DNA of 64,000 bases. Source: Przewalskia tangutica (Eukaryota > Streptophyta > Magnoliopsida > Solanales > Solanaceae). Made by a program: the position numbers and the translations under genes. Where the stretch lies: contig CM056728.1 of the NCBI GenBank assembly GCA_029844215.1, forward strand, positions 82,831,676 through 82,895,675. The letters are read 5' to 3'. Every line of letters starts with the position of its first letter. The first letter of the stretch is position 1. Positions 24,961 through 36,300 of this stretch are shown piece by piece. Under the pieces are notes generated by a model. The model saw only the letters and a list, made by a program, of their open reading frames with translations, was not told the DNA's origin and ran no database searches.

Positions 24961-25718
24961 CATGCCACGAGAGGTCGCGGAAGTTCCAGCTTTAGCGGCC
25001 TCGAACCGCCTAGTTTCGTGTATATCCTTAACCTCGTAGATACTTGTATGTATTGATGTTAATGATGTGTTAAGTGTTATGTTCGGATAGCTTTGTGCTA
25101 TAGTGTGATTAAAAATCGTTAGTGTGAGATGGAAGTGGTAGCTTCCATGACGTGTTCCGTGTCGGCGAGCGAAGTTGGCGCTACGATGGGTCGGGTTGGG
25201 GCCATGGGACAACCCGCCCCGCTTTCGGCGGCGGTCAGCTCGTGGTCCACCGTGGCGTGGTCACGAGGGTGCTAGGCCCAAGTTTAGATGACCATCGATG
25301 AGTTCGTGGATACGCTCGACTGCAATCAGTTCGCAAGGCCGAGAATGGCCTTAGAGGAAATCGAGGTTAGTAAGATGACCAAGTTTGGAGGTAGTGACTC
25401 AGGGTTGGAAACAGCGTTGATCAAGTGTGGTGCGTGTCTTGGGAAGAGTTCGAGTGTTCGAACAGTACGACGAGGTAGGGAGAAGTGAACGAGTGTGATC
25501 GCTTTCTTTTGTGAAATGAAGGCGCAGAGGAGTATATGTTAGACCTTGGTGGAACTTTTGTGATAACAGAGGTGATTCCTCGTGGACTTGGGATTTCGTA
25601 TTTTGTGCATTTGTTATTTCATGGCCAGTGTGGCATGATTGTTTTCGTGACGATAGCGGTGAAGACTATACCGCGCATGTTTGGTTGAGACTTGAGAAGG
25701 AACATTCGACGAATGTTT
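24961..25718 (+). other. Element A: non-pol internal tail
   Basis: No protease, RT or integrase motif is seen in any frame. At 25288-25488 is a 66-codon frame with IDEFVDTLD and EIEVSKMTKF, matching J at about 62264-62345 and, after shifts, B and E. It ends with GAACATTCGACGAATGTTTC before the polypurine tract. Confidence 0.6.
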
Positions 25719-25729
25719 CTAAGGGGAAG
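25719..25729 (+). promoter_or_regulatory. Polypurine tract of A
   Basis: AAGGGGAAGAA directly before the 3' LTR; shorter than that of E (AAGGGGGGAAGAA). Confidence 0.85.
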
Positions 25730-28700
25730 AATGTTATACCTCAGATTTTGAGTATGACGTGAGGACGACGTAGAAAATTTGAGCCTTAAGTTAGGCAAGT
25801 TTCAAATTTGTACACAACACCCGATTAGAGTCGCTTTTTGACTAAACGTTTCATTTTTTTGTTGGGAAAATTCGCTATGTCATTTATAATTTTTATGGAT
25901 TTTTCCGAGAGACGAAACATTTTGGACCAACGGGAGGTGACATGTGTCACCTCACATCGAAGCAAAGCGGATCGAAATGGCCATTCTTGGCACGCTTTTG
26001 TTGCCCAATTTTGGTCAAGGGTTAGGTAGGATATTTTTGTGTAGTTGATGAGCAAGTGGGACCCACAAACACATGGCTTGATCTTGACCTTACACTTGCT
26101 ATACACTTGGAAGAATCTTGGCCATTGGTTGGCCATTTCTTCACCTATAAATACCCCTCCATGTTGATGAACTTCTTCATCCAAAATTGTTCTAAGTGTT
26201 AAAAATCTCTCCTCCCCTCAACCTTGAAATCGCCCAACACCCCTCCTCGTTAAGGCCTTTGCCGAGAGCCTCCCTCCCCTTGTGGTGTCTAGCCGCGGGT
26301 ACCCCCTTGCCTAGTTGTTTTCGTATAATACCCCTTGTTGTGGTATAGAAATACTCTCCTAGTATTGTTGTAATGTCCAAATACCTCGCCCAAATACCTT
26401 GTAGTATTCCCAAGGTTACACTTATACAAAAGCCCGTAAAATACGATTATACTTCCTTTAGCCACAAAAACGAAACCCTAAGGAAATTTTCACCCGTTGT
26501 TGAAGTTGTAAGTAGTTGGTTAGAACTTCTAAGGGTTGTTTGAGCGCTGAGTAGAGCTAAGCGTTGCTCAGATCGACTTTATACTTGGATAATTTTGGGC
26601 TTATCGAGGTAAACACTATCGTCCTTCTATTGTAATTGGAAATTACATAAGTGTGAATATATAGTTGTTGTATACTATATATAGAACTGAACTTAGTATT
26701 GTGGCAATGTCTTTGACTTAAGCTCAAGAATAAAGAATTGAACAAGAATCACATGAAGGATAATAAAGAGAAGAATCGAATCAGTAATTACCTAGGTCAG
26801 ACATGAGACTTATGTAGCATTACTTGTGTAGTAGAATTGTACGCCGTCCGTTAGACGTGTTAACCCCCGGTTGGCTTGGTAGCCGACCGATAAAGCGAGG
26901 AGATTTACGCTGCCATGTGAGAGTCTGCCAATTTTCTCAGAAAGATAGAAACTTGTGTTTTGGGGTTAATAGACGTTTGTGACCTTTATAGGTGAAAGTA
27001 CTAAGAGTAGCGTATTCTACTCGGCGAGTGGAAAGTGGCTAGCGCGTTGTAGTACTGGAGCTTTTGCTTATCGTCGATAATCGCCGCGAGGTATGTGAAC
27101 CTCTTCCTATCTCTTCTAGCATGATATGTGTGAACTATGTAGTACGCAGACGCATACGTGTTAATCGTGTTTGATTGTTTAAAACATAAAGTGTTATAAC
27201 GCTTTATGGGAAGTCAAGTTATAATGACTTTATGTAGGTAAGAAAATACTTTGTGGTTTTAAAAGGTAATCGATGTGAATTATAATCGCTAGTTATAATA
27301 AAGAACTTGATGTATTTCAAAAGATTTATAAATCGCTTTGGAAGGGAGAGTAACACTTGGTTTTAAAAGGTTTTAAAAAGAGTTATACTAGCTTTATGGG
27401 AGTTAGGTATAATGTCTTAAGAGAGGTAAAGAAAATGGTTTATTGATGTTAAGTTAAGAGACTTGATCTTATAAGATAAGAGACTTAACTTATTTGTTTT
27501 AATGTGAATGTTTGTGTGAAACCTCATTCGTGAGTAATGAGTACTTGGTTTTATTTAAAGGGATAATGTTTTACCGATTTCTAAATCGTAATGTGTATCG
27601 ACGCACCACCGCGGCGTTAATAAAGGAAAATGTATTGAATAATGATGAATTGTATTAAAACCAAGTAGAAACCTTCATCCGCATAGAAACTAAGATGAGA
27701 CAAAATGATATACATTTTCTAGATCATGGTCGTAATAAGAATGTTGTAAACAAGAATAACCTACTCACGTGAGACATATATTACTCAATTGTTCTAAAAG
27801 GAATCAAGTGATTAAGTTGGAAACTATGAAACCATTTGAAAATGAGAAGCTTCGAGTAATCAAACTAGGAAAACCGAACTTAGGAAAAGAATGTTGTTAC
27901 TTGATTTTGAAAAGGGAATGTGGGTTGGTCATTCTAATACTACTGTATCGGGTGACTTTTATAAAAGTAATGGATCTCTTTAAAAGAACTTAACGATGTA
28001 GTACTTTGGGGTTAAAACCCGACTTTGGCATAAAATGAAAGTACTTTGAGTTGTTGTGAAACTTGCCTTTACTTGTTATTGTGAAACTTGCCTTTCTTTG
28101 GTTGTTGTGAAACTTGCCTTTGCTTGTTGTTGTGAAACTTGCCATGCTTGTTGTTGTGAAACTTGCCTATGCTTGTGATGATAGCCTTTGTTGTGCAAGT
28201 GTGGTATTTCGTGTTACCGCTCTCGATAGAGGGCCGTTGACTTGTCGAGAACTTACTGGACGTCGCGGTGATGGAGAATTCCACGGGTATGTTTCCATTT
28301 TGATTATCGCTTGTTGTTGATGTCACATGGACATGTCTACACCGATGCAAGATTCCGGCATGCGGCCACGCGCCGTTGATTACCCGATATATGGTTATTA
28401 CTGCAACATGGACGTGTCAACACCGATGCAGTATTCCGGGGCATGTGGCTACGCGCGTGGTTGACCACCCAAGATATGTTATTGAGGTTACATGGGCATG
28501 TCTACACCGACGCGATTCCGGCACGCGCCACGCGCCTTGTTATTATTGTTGCATCATGGACATGTCTACACCGATGCAAGATTCCGGCACGCGCCATGAC
28601 GCGAACATGATGGATGTTGTGGGCGAGACCCATAGTTATATTTGAGTGGTGACTTTGAGGCGTGAGTCCTCGACTGATCGCTTATGTTGCATCGTATTTT

Positions 28701-29184
28701 GGTTATCATACATGTCTCCCGCTTTTTAAGCTATTATGATTTCATTTACGATTTGACAGCTTCACATACTTGGTACTGCAGATCGACTCCTTTCGGGGCT
28801 GCGTTCACGCCGCAGTAGAGGTACATCGGCCGTGGATCCCCGCCTAGGATCTCATTTCGTGTTGAAAGCTCCGTTCTTCTGAGGCTTATCTTTGTATGTT
28901 TCCACGAGTCAGAGGTTCTTGTACATTCGTGGTACGCGGGCCCCGTCCCGTCATAGTTGTTGTAAATCTTAGAGGTCTCAGAGTAATCGCAAGTGTGGTT
29001 TGTAAAAGGATAATCGTCGTTCTTATGTATATACTGAAGGCAACTGTTTTGGTTGGCCTGTTTATTTATTATATCTCTTGTTTCATGACTCGTGTTTTAT
29101 TTTCCGCTGGTTTTCTCTGATGTTGTATCACTAGGGTGCCCGGGGTAAGGCACCAGTCACGGGCCCGGAATTCGGGGCGTGACA
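25730..29184 (+). mobile_element. A 3' LTR
   Basis: Starts TGTTATACCTCAG and ends TTCGGGGCGTGACA, followed by the duplication ATATT. TATAAATA is at 26146-26153. The stretch 27235-27365 differs from the 5' LTR (21705-21835) at only a few bases, whereas 28318-28600 against 22740-23010 has frequent small gaps. Confidence 0.93.
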
Positions 29185-30710
29185 ATATTTCACAAATATC
29201 ATGCTCAAGAGAATAGGAAGAATCACATACCTCTTCGGCTTAATCCACTTGCTAAGTCCAAAATGTCGAACGTAGTATGACAACCTATAATGACCATAAT
29301 ACGTCCATTAGATTCAAGCTTCAACGTAGAGTATTCTAAGTGTAAGGTCACCAAATTCTACGGTAAATTGGACAACACTTCCTTTGTTTCTACATACTTT
29401 TCCACCTTTTTCAAGGCCCGAAATTAATAACCAAACGCCACATTTAAGGCTCAACATGCTCACATATCATCCTTATCAAATCCTTCCAAATCCAAATCGT
29501 TGTTCCTATATGTTATAAATCTAATAACAATTTCGACAACTATAAGTCCTTTCTTCCTTAACAGGCGACGGTTGTAACTATCGACCAAATTGTATTTCAA
29601 TCCTATAGTCCTTTTCCATTTCTTATAACCCAAGTCGTTATTCCCAAGTTACTACAATATTCATGTTGACAATTTGAACGACTAAAATCACTTCAATAAA
29701 CCCCATATAACAAGTGAAGACGACGACCATAAATATCTATGACTAGAACTCGAAAATTGTCCTTTTTATACTTTCATTTACGACATGGAAACCTTCGATT
29801 CTTATATCCAATTTTCTCATCACAAAACCCTTTTCCAATTTCTACAATACGTGACATAATTTACCTTTGAAGAAGAATGAATTCTTACCTTGGAATTCGC
29901 CCAAAATAGTCCACAATCACCCACTTTCGCCCTCTTTCCGCAATTCTTCTTCACGTTAAAATCACCCACACGAACCTTCTACGAGTCTATCAACACTTTA
30001 TCTTCTAGCCGCCTCACCAAAATATTCACTAGGCTTAGGGTTCTTAAGATTTTTAGGGAGAAGAGAATAGGGTTTTCCCGTAAGGTGGATCTTTGCAAAT
30101 GACCAAGTCTTGCAAGGCTTGGTCAATAAATAAGGTCTTTCTTGGTCCACAAGATGGGAGAGACACTTGTCAACCTCCTATGGGCTTTTAACAAAATATC
30201 TTCTGATTTTTCCCCTGTTTCTGCGAAATTTCCCGCCTCGGCGCCGCGGCCCTGCAGACGGCGCCGCGACGCTGAAACTTCCGAACATCTCAGCACATAC
30301 GGCGCCGCGGCCCTACAGCCGGCGCCACAACACTGCAACTTCAGAATACACCAGTACATCCGGCGCCGCGGCCCTGCATCCGGCGCCGCGGCCCTGCATC
30401 CGGCGCCGCGGGGCTGTGGCACCTCCCTGAAAACACTTTCCTGTTCGTCTGCCCACTGAACTTGTAACCTCCATAATTTCCTACTCCGATGTCCTATAGA
30501 CGAGCGGTTTGTTGCGTTGGAAACTAGACTCAACGAACTTCATACTGGGCTATTGAAACACCCAAAAACTCCTAATGAACTAGAATATATGCCGCTCCAA
30601 AGTTGACTCAAAACTGTCCAAAAACATTCTGTCAACTTATCTTTCCAATTTCAATTCTTATTTCCTTTCGTACGTTCTCAATACATGACCTGAAATTTCG
30701 GGGTGTAACA
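29185..30710 (-). mobile_element. B 3' LTR, segment 3 (LTR start on minus)
   Basis: Continues B after A and matches 35561-37027. It ends on plus with GGGGTGTAACA at 30710, next to B's polypurine tract. It carries the CCGCGG array at 30238-30415, which has more units than the copy at 36600-36740. Confidence 0.92.
30238..30415 (-). repeat. CCGCGG palindrome array in the B 3' LTR
   Basis: GGCGCCGCGG recurs with 20-bp units (CGGCGCCGCGGCCCTGCATC twice in a row near the end) and spacers carrying CTGCAACTTC. Compared with the 5' LTR copy, two blocks of about 36 and 20 bases are extra, while the flanks match almost exactly. Confidence 0.9.
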
Positions 30711-30723
30711 TTCTTCCCCCCTT
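30711..30723 (-). promoter_or_regulatory. Polypurine tract of B
   Basis: The minus strand reads AAGGGGGGAAGAA, abutting the 3' LTR, and is identical to that of E. Confidence 0.88.
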
Positions 30724-31708
30724 AGAAACATTCATCCCGAATGTTCCTCCTAAGTCTCCAAAACACATGCGCCGGTATAGTCTTCACTACTACACCTACA
30801 AAATCAATCATGCCACATATGACCATAATATAATAATCACGCAAAAACTTAAATCCCAGCCAACGAGGAATCACCTCTAAAGTGTAACATCACAATTAAC
30901 TCCCGCTCATGGTCTATAGGATACTCTCTTCGCACCTTTACTTCACATAAATAATCACTCCCATTCTTTCAACATATGTTCGCTTCTTTACTTACTCGTC
31001 GTACCCTTCTCGTACGCCCGAACTCTTTCTATTACGCATACCATACTTCAGTTATCGCTTCAGTTTCCAAAACCTTGGAGTTACCATCTCCAAACTTGGC
31101 CATCTCACTAGCTTCAATTTCCTTTAAGGCCATTCCCGGCCTTCACGACTCGGTCCTGGTCGAACGCGTCTACGAACTCGTACAATGGTTACCTAAACTT
31201 GGGCCTAGCACCCTCGTGACCCTATCACATAGCGGGACCACCTCAAACTGACCCCATCTCATTCCGGGCTGCGGGTTGACCCGCGATCTGGCCCGAACCC
31301 GACCCATTTCGCGCCAAACTCTCGTTACGAGTCCGGAACAGATCTTACTATTCAAGTCATGAAAGACTAGGGGTCTTCTTAGCTCAACTACCCACTTTCA
31401 TTACACACCACTCATGGACTTATCACACAAATATACTCTACGTATACTATGTACTCCGACAAAGATCATCCGCAATTTTTTTTACTCCAGACGGCCTTGC
31501 ATCAAAGGCCTCTATGGTTTATCAATATTCTAAGGCTCACAATCTCCAGGCCCCCCAAACTTACTTTTCCTTCTAACCAGGTGTCTTAAACACCATACAC
31601 ACAATGCTATCCGAACATAACCCTTAACATAAAATAATCTTATCACGCATACTAATCTCTAGAGGGTTAAGGATATACCTGTAATCGAATAGGCGGTTCC
31701 AAGGACCG
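30724..31708 (-). other. Element B: non-pol internal tail
   Basis: No pol motifs are present. The inverted repeat GAACATTCG..GAATGTTTC is next to the polypurine tract. A block at 31080-31180 matches the tails of E, A and J. On the plus strand a 91-codon frame (30976-31251) covers it; on minus the related reading YEFVDAFDQD is soon stopped. Near 31660-31700 the minus strand has CAGGTATATCC.TAACCCTC, also found in J at about 61835, so pol seems to have been lost at the same place in both. Confidence 0.65.
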
Positions 31709-32160
31709 CTAAAATTGGGAACTTCCACCACCATCTCTGCCATGGCCTGCTGATGTATGAACATCCTGCCCAGCCTTTGAAGGCGAAGAACCTGCAATTG
31801 ATCCTGTAGACTGTGTTATCCCGCCAGTGCCCCCTATGGTAGGACAATCTCTCACCAAATGGCCCTGCTGGCCGCAAGCATAACAAGCTGTCGAACTAGT
31901 ACGACACTCCCCAAGATGGGGTCTACCACATCGTCCACACCGAGGTAGAGGTGGCTTCATCTGACTAACACCTCTTCTTCCCTGGAAACCTGAAGTCCTG
32001 GAGCCCTGACTCACTCCCGAACATCCCGAACGTCCTGAAGACCGTGGAGGAGCACTGCACTACCGAGGTACATATCGATCTACTGAGGCCGCCGCCAAAA
32101 GTTACCAAAGGACCCGCTGTCTGGCCTCTTCTCACGATCTTGGTCATTCCGCTGACTCTA
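31709..32160 (-). pseudogene. Element B: gag C-terminus with two zinc knuckles
   Basis: The frame 31709-32014 on minus holds CGRCGRPHLGEC and CYACGQQGHLVRDC, the second a canonical CX2CX4HX4C nucleic-acid-binding knuckle. It is out of frame with the capsid part: after the stop at 32172 the first frame goes on through RRERRVSG and GPLVTFGGG to about 31965, so a shift lies near 31990-32040. This part would bind the element RNA during packaging. Confidence 0.88.
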
Positions 32161-32171
32161 CGTTCTCGCCT

Positions 32172-33020
32172 TCAGGCATAAGCCTGCATGCGGGCAATAT
32201 CCATGCCCGGCTGAAGAGCTACTCCTGTGCAACCCTCCTCTAAATAATCATCGAGCCCTGTGATGTAGCGGTGCACTCTATCCTCCATGTCTGCCACCAA
32301 AGCGGGGACATACCGAGCCAACGAGTCAAACTCTACATTGTACTCCCGAACCGTACGCCCGTTCTGCCTCAACATCATAAATCTATCTGCCCGAGCTCTC
32401 CTCATCTGCGAAGGCAGGAAGTGTGCAAGAAATGCCTCTGAGAACTCGTCCCAACCAGCTGGAAGTGCATGCTCCCCCCGGGACAGTTCCCATGAATCAA
32501 ACCAGTCGACTGCAGTATCACGCAACCGATGTGAACCCAATACCACCGACTCTGTCTCTGAGGCCTTGATCACTTTCATGATCCGCTGTATCTGTCGAAT
32601 AAACTCCTGAGGAACATCCTCAGCTCTCGATCCATAGAACTCCGGTGGATTGCAACTCAAGAAATCCCGAAGTCTCAGACTATCAGATCTAAGATGAACC
32701 ACTGGTACTACCGGAACCTCCGACTCTCGTCTGTCCTCATGCCTAGCCACGATCCTAGCTAGTAACTGGGCTATCTCCTTGTAATCCATGTCCTCTGCTC
32801 CTGGTCGTGGAACTGGAGGCTCGGATATCCTGGCCTCAGTAGAAACTATTGCCGCTGCGCTAAACTCTGCTGGGGCTAGCGGCGTCGCAGAACTCCCCGT
32901 ATGAAGTACCACCTCGTGTAATGATCGCATGTGCCTCGCGTCCTCTCGTGTTCTACTCGCAGCCTCTTCGCCGCTTTGCCCTTCGGGCCTGGTTGCTTGC
33001 GTAGAGGCATAATCGCACAT
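32172..33020 (-). CDS. Element B: gypsy gag capsid frame, best preserved in the window
   Basis: A 282-codon open frame. The C-terminal two thirds is a retrotransposon gag domain: LRDFLSCNPPEFYGS, VDWFDSWELSRGEHALP, FSEAFLAHFLPSQMRRAR, REYNVEFDSLARYVP and MEDRVHRYITGLDDYL. This capsid would form the particle in the cytoplasm. The family start is probably the overlapping ATG near 33015 (MPLRKQPGPKGKAAKR, compared with MPPRKATAAQKGKAAEG in I), which is in another frame, so a shift lies about 20 codons in. The frame ends at TGA (32172-32174) just before the zinc-knuckle part; a change from CGA would explain it. I cannot tell whether any protein is made. Confidence 0.85.
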   Translation of the reverse strand: MCDYASTQATRPEGQSGEEAASRTREDARHMRSLHEVVLHTGSSATPLAPAEFSAAAIVSTEARISEPPVPRPGAEDMDYKEIAQLLARIVARHEDRRESEVPVVPVVHLRSDSLRLRDFLSCNPPEFYGSRAEDVPQEFIRQIQRIMKVIKASETESVVLGSHRLRDTAVDWFDSWELSRGEHALPAGWDEFSEAFLAHFLPSQMRRARADRFMMLRQNGRTVREYNVEFDSLARYVPALVADMEDRVHRYITGLDDYLEEGCTGVALQPGMDIARMQAYA

Positions 33021-33197
33021 AAGAATACGTCGAGGAGTCCAACTTATAACACAACTCTAAGGCACGATCTCAGAGTGAGAAGAATGGAAACCAATCCTAA
33101 ATATCCTGCAACCTCCTGATTATAGGTGTGGTGCACAACACGCCGATAATCAAGACTCTACTAGATACGGTCTGTAGACACTTTCCGAGGATTAACT

Positions 33198-33209
33198 GCT
33201 CTGATACCA
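33198..33209 (-). promoter_or_regulatory. Primer binding site of B
   Basis: The minus strand reads TGGTATCAGAGC, a perfect initiator Met tRNA site, four bases from the 5' LTR. Confidence 0.93.
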
Positions 33210-33210
33210 C

Positions 33211-33345
33211 TTTTGTCACGACCCGATCTCGGGCCCGCGACAGGTGCCTTACCCCTTTTGTCACGACCCGATCTCGGGCCCGCGACAGGTGCCTTACCCC
33301 TTTTGTCACGACCCGATCTCGGGCCCGCGACAGGTGCCTTACCCC
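33211..33345 (-). repeat. 45-bp triplication across the LTR/primer-site junction of B
   Basis: TTTTGTCACGACCCGATCTC plus GGGCCCGCGACAGGTGCCTT plus ACCCC stands three times in perfect tandem (33211-33255, 33256-33300, 33301-33345). The third copy goes on into the LTR. The 3' LTR has one copy. The unit includes the four-base spacer outside the LTR, so the repeat spans the LTR boundary. Confidence 0.95.
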
Positions 33346-36300
33346 GGGCACCCTGGTGATAATACATCAGAGAAAATCAGCGGAAATTAAACATCATGAA
33401 CATAAACAGTGATACAAGAAGCAGGCTGACCAAAAAAAAGTCACCTTTCAGCATTTATATACAAATAAACCCCGAACAGTTATCCTTTACGAACCCTGCC
33501 CACAACAGTACTACAGACCTCTAAGAGTGTAACAACAACTATGACGGGACAGGGCCCCGCCATACCCCTGAATGTATACGAACCTACAATCTCAGGGAAT
33601 CATACCAAAAGATAAGCCTCCGGGGAAACAGAGCTTCCCAAAACGCAGAACTGTGACCCTAGGGGCGAGGATCAACCACTGGTGTACCTCTACCGCGCAT
33701 GATGAACGCACTCAAGGAGGTCGACAACAGTACCAAGTATGTGAAATCAAAATATCAGAATGAAATCATAACGATATATATAAAAGGGAGACATGTATGA
33801 TAACCAAACTACAGTACACCATATATAATCAGTTATGTCAAGTCAGGGACTTACGCCCTCAAGGTCAGGGACTTACGCCCTCAAAGTCATCATGCCCGTG
33901 GAACTCCTCCCTCACTGCCGGCAGTCTATGACACAAATCATAATCATGTGACGCGCCCGTGGCATCCTACCTCACTGTCGGCGTACACACATACGATAAA
34001 TATATATATATATATATATATAACATGCCCGTGGAATCCTCCATCACTGCCGGCAGCCGTGGGTGTAACAACTAACCATGTGACGCGCCCGTGACATCCT
34101 ACATCACTGTCGGCGTACACATATACAATACATGTATATATATAACATGCCCGTGGCATCCCTCATCACGGGTACATGTCTTCATGGGGAGCTAGTCCAT
34201 GGAGTAATAATCGTATATAACATGCCCCCGGAATCCCTCATCGGTGTAGACAGGTCTTCATGGGGAGCTAGCCCATGGAGTGATAATCGTATATAACATG
34301 CCCCCGGAATCCCTCATCGGTGTAGACATGTATTCATGGGGAGCTAGCCCATAGAGTAATAATAATGGCCACATGCCCCCGGAATCCATCATCGGTGTAG
34401 ACATGTCCATGTGACAATAGTAATATACCGGGAATTTAGCCCGCTGCATGGCCGCATGCCCCGGAATCCCTCATCGGTGTAGACATGTCCATGTGGCAAT
34501 AACAATGGAAGCATACCCGTGGAATCCTCCGTCACTGCCGGTACGTCCAAGTAAGTTCACAACAAGTCAGCCGGCCCTCCACCGAGAGACGCGGTAACAT
34601 AGTAATACCACCCTTGCACAACAGAGGCTATCACAACTAGCATATGCCAGTTTAACATACTCTTAGACTTTGTTTAACATGTAAACTGATTCACCATTTT
34701 TATAAACTCAAAGTACTCCCACTTTATGCCAACAATCCGGGTTTTAACCCTAAAGTACTACATACTTTAATTCTTTCAAAACGATCTCTTTTTACGTAAA
34801 ACAACTCGATACTAATATCCGTAGTATCAAAACACGTTCATGTTTAAATCAAGTACTTTATACTTTTTAAACCAAGTGGCTTACACTTTTAAAACAACGT
34901 CAAGTATACTTTTAAAACCCAAGTAACTAACTCTTTTAAGATCAAGGTACTCCTACCTTTTAAAATCAAGCCACTTATACTTTTCCATCAAGAAAAGTTC
35001 AATATTTGAAAACAAGTTACTTACACTTTTAAACTCAAGTTACTTCTCTTTTCCCAAAATCAGGTTATATAACTTTCAAAATACTCTAAGTCTTCTTACT
35101 TTAGAATGTCAAGAAATAAATATTTGTTTATAACGATCTTATTAAAGCAGCCATGGTCTAGAAAATGTAATACTATTTTGTCTTATCTTAGCTTCTATGC
35201 AGATGGAGAATTCTACTCATTTTAATTTAATTCATTGTCGATACATTTTCATTTATTAACGCTGCAATGACTTGTTCGATACTTATTCTCATTTGTGCAG
35301 TAAAGTCAACTCGACTCCAAATACTTCCTAGCGACTCTTACCAACATCCTCCATAAGACTTGGTAAGAACTTAGGATAACTTTATTCTTTTAAAGACCAA
35401 GTACCCATTACTCACGAATGAGGTTTCACGACTTTTTAACACAATTCAAGTCCTTAACATTTCATATCAAGTCACTTAACTTTAGAATCAAGTCAAGGAC
35501 ACAAAAGGAAAATCAAACTCCTTTAACACACGTGCGTCTACCGCACTATATATTTCACAAATATCATGCTCAAGAGAATAGAAAGAATCACATACCTCTT
35601 CGTCTTAATCCACTTGCTAAGTCCAAAATGCCGAACGTAGTATGACAGCCTATAATGACCATAATACGTCCATTAGCTTCAAGCTTCAACGTAGAGTATT
35701 CTAAGTGTAAGGTCACCAAATTCTACGGTAAATTGGACAACACTTCCTTTGTTTCTACATACTTTTCCACCTTTTTCAAGGCCCGAAACTAATAACCAAA
35801 CGCCACATTTAAGGCTCAACATGCTCACATATCATCCTTATCAAATCCTTCCAAATCCAAATCGTTATTCCTATATGTTATAAATCTAATAACAATTTCG
35901 ACAACTATAAGTCCTTTCTTCCTTAACAGGCGACGGTTGTAACTATCGACCAAATTGTATTTCAATCCTATAGTCCTTTTCCATTTCTTATAACCCAAGT
36001 CGTTATTCCCAAATTACTACAATATTCATGTTGACAATTTGAACTACTAAAATCACTTCAATAAACCCCATATAACAAGTGAAGACGACGACCATAAATA
36101 TCTACTACTAGAACTCGAAAACTGTCCTTTTTATACTTTCATTTACGACATGGAAACCTTCGATTCTTATATCCATTTTTCTCATCACAAAACCCTTTTC
36201 CAATTTTTACAATACGTGACATAATTTACCTTTGAAGAAGAATGAATTCTTACCTTGGAATTCGCCCAAAATAGTCCACAATCACCCACTTTCGCCCTCT

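Larger units (their letters stand above)
20172..29184 (+). mobile_element. Element A: complete gag-only gypsy element in the B 3' LTR
   Basis: Bounded by ATATT at 20167-20171 and 29185-29189; B's 5' LTR at 35545-35565 shows the empty site. The 5' LTR is 20172-23599 (3428), the internal part 23600-25729 (about 2.1 kb) and the 3' LTR 25730-29184 (3455). The primer site is perfect and a polypurine tract is present. It carries gag but no pol. AT-rich stretches of the two LTRs are nearly identical while GC-rich stretches differ by many one- to three-base gaps. Confidence 0.94.

Noticed and set aside
31660..31720. CAGGTATAT after gag in B (also J, E) looks like a 5' splice site that could give a spliced product.
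   Set aside because: In E and I the same place codes for the link from gag to protease (CAGGTA within the coding DNA), so it is better read as a remnant of lost pol; no acceptor is evident.
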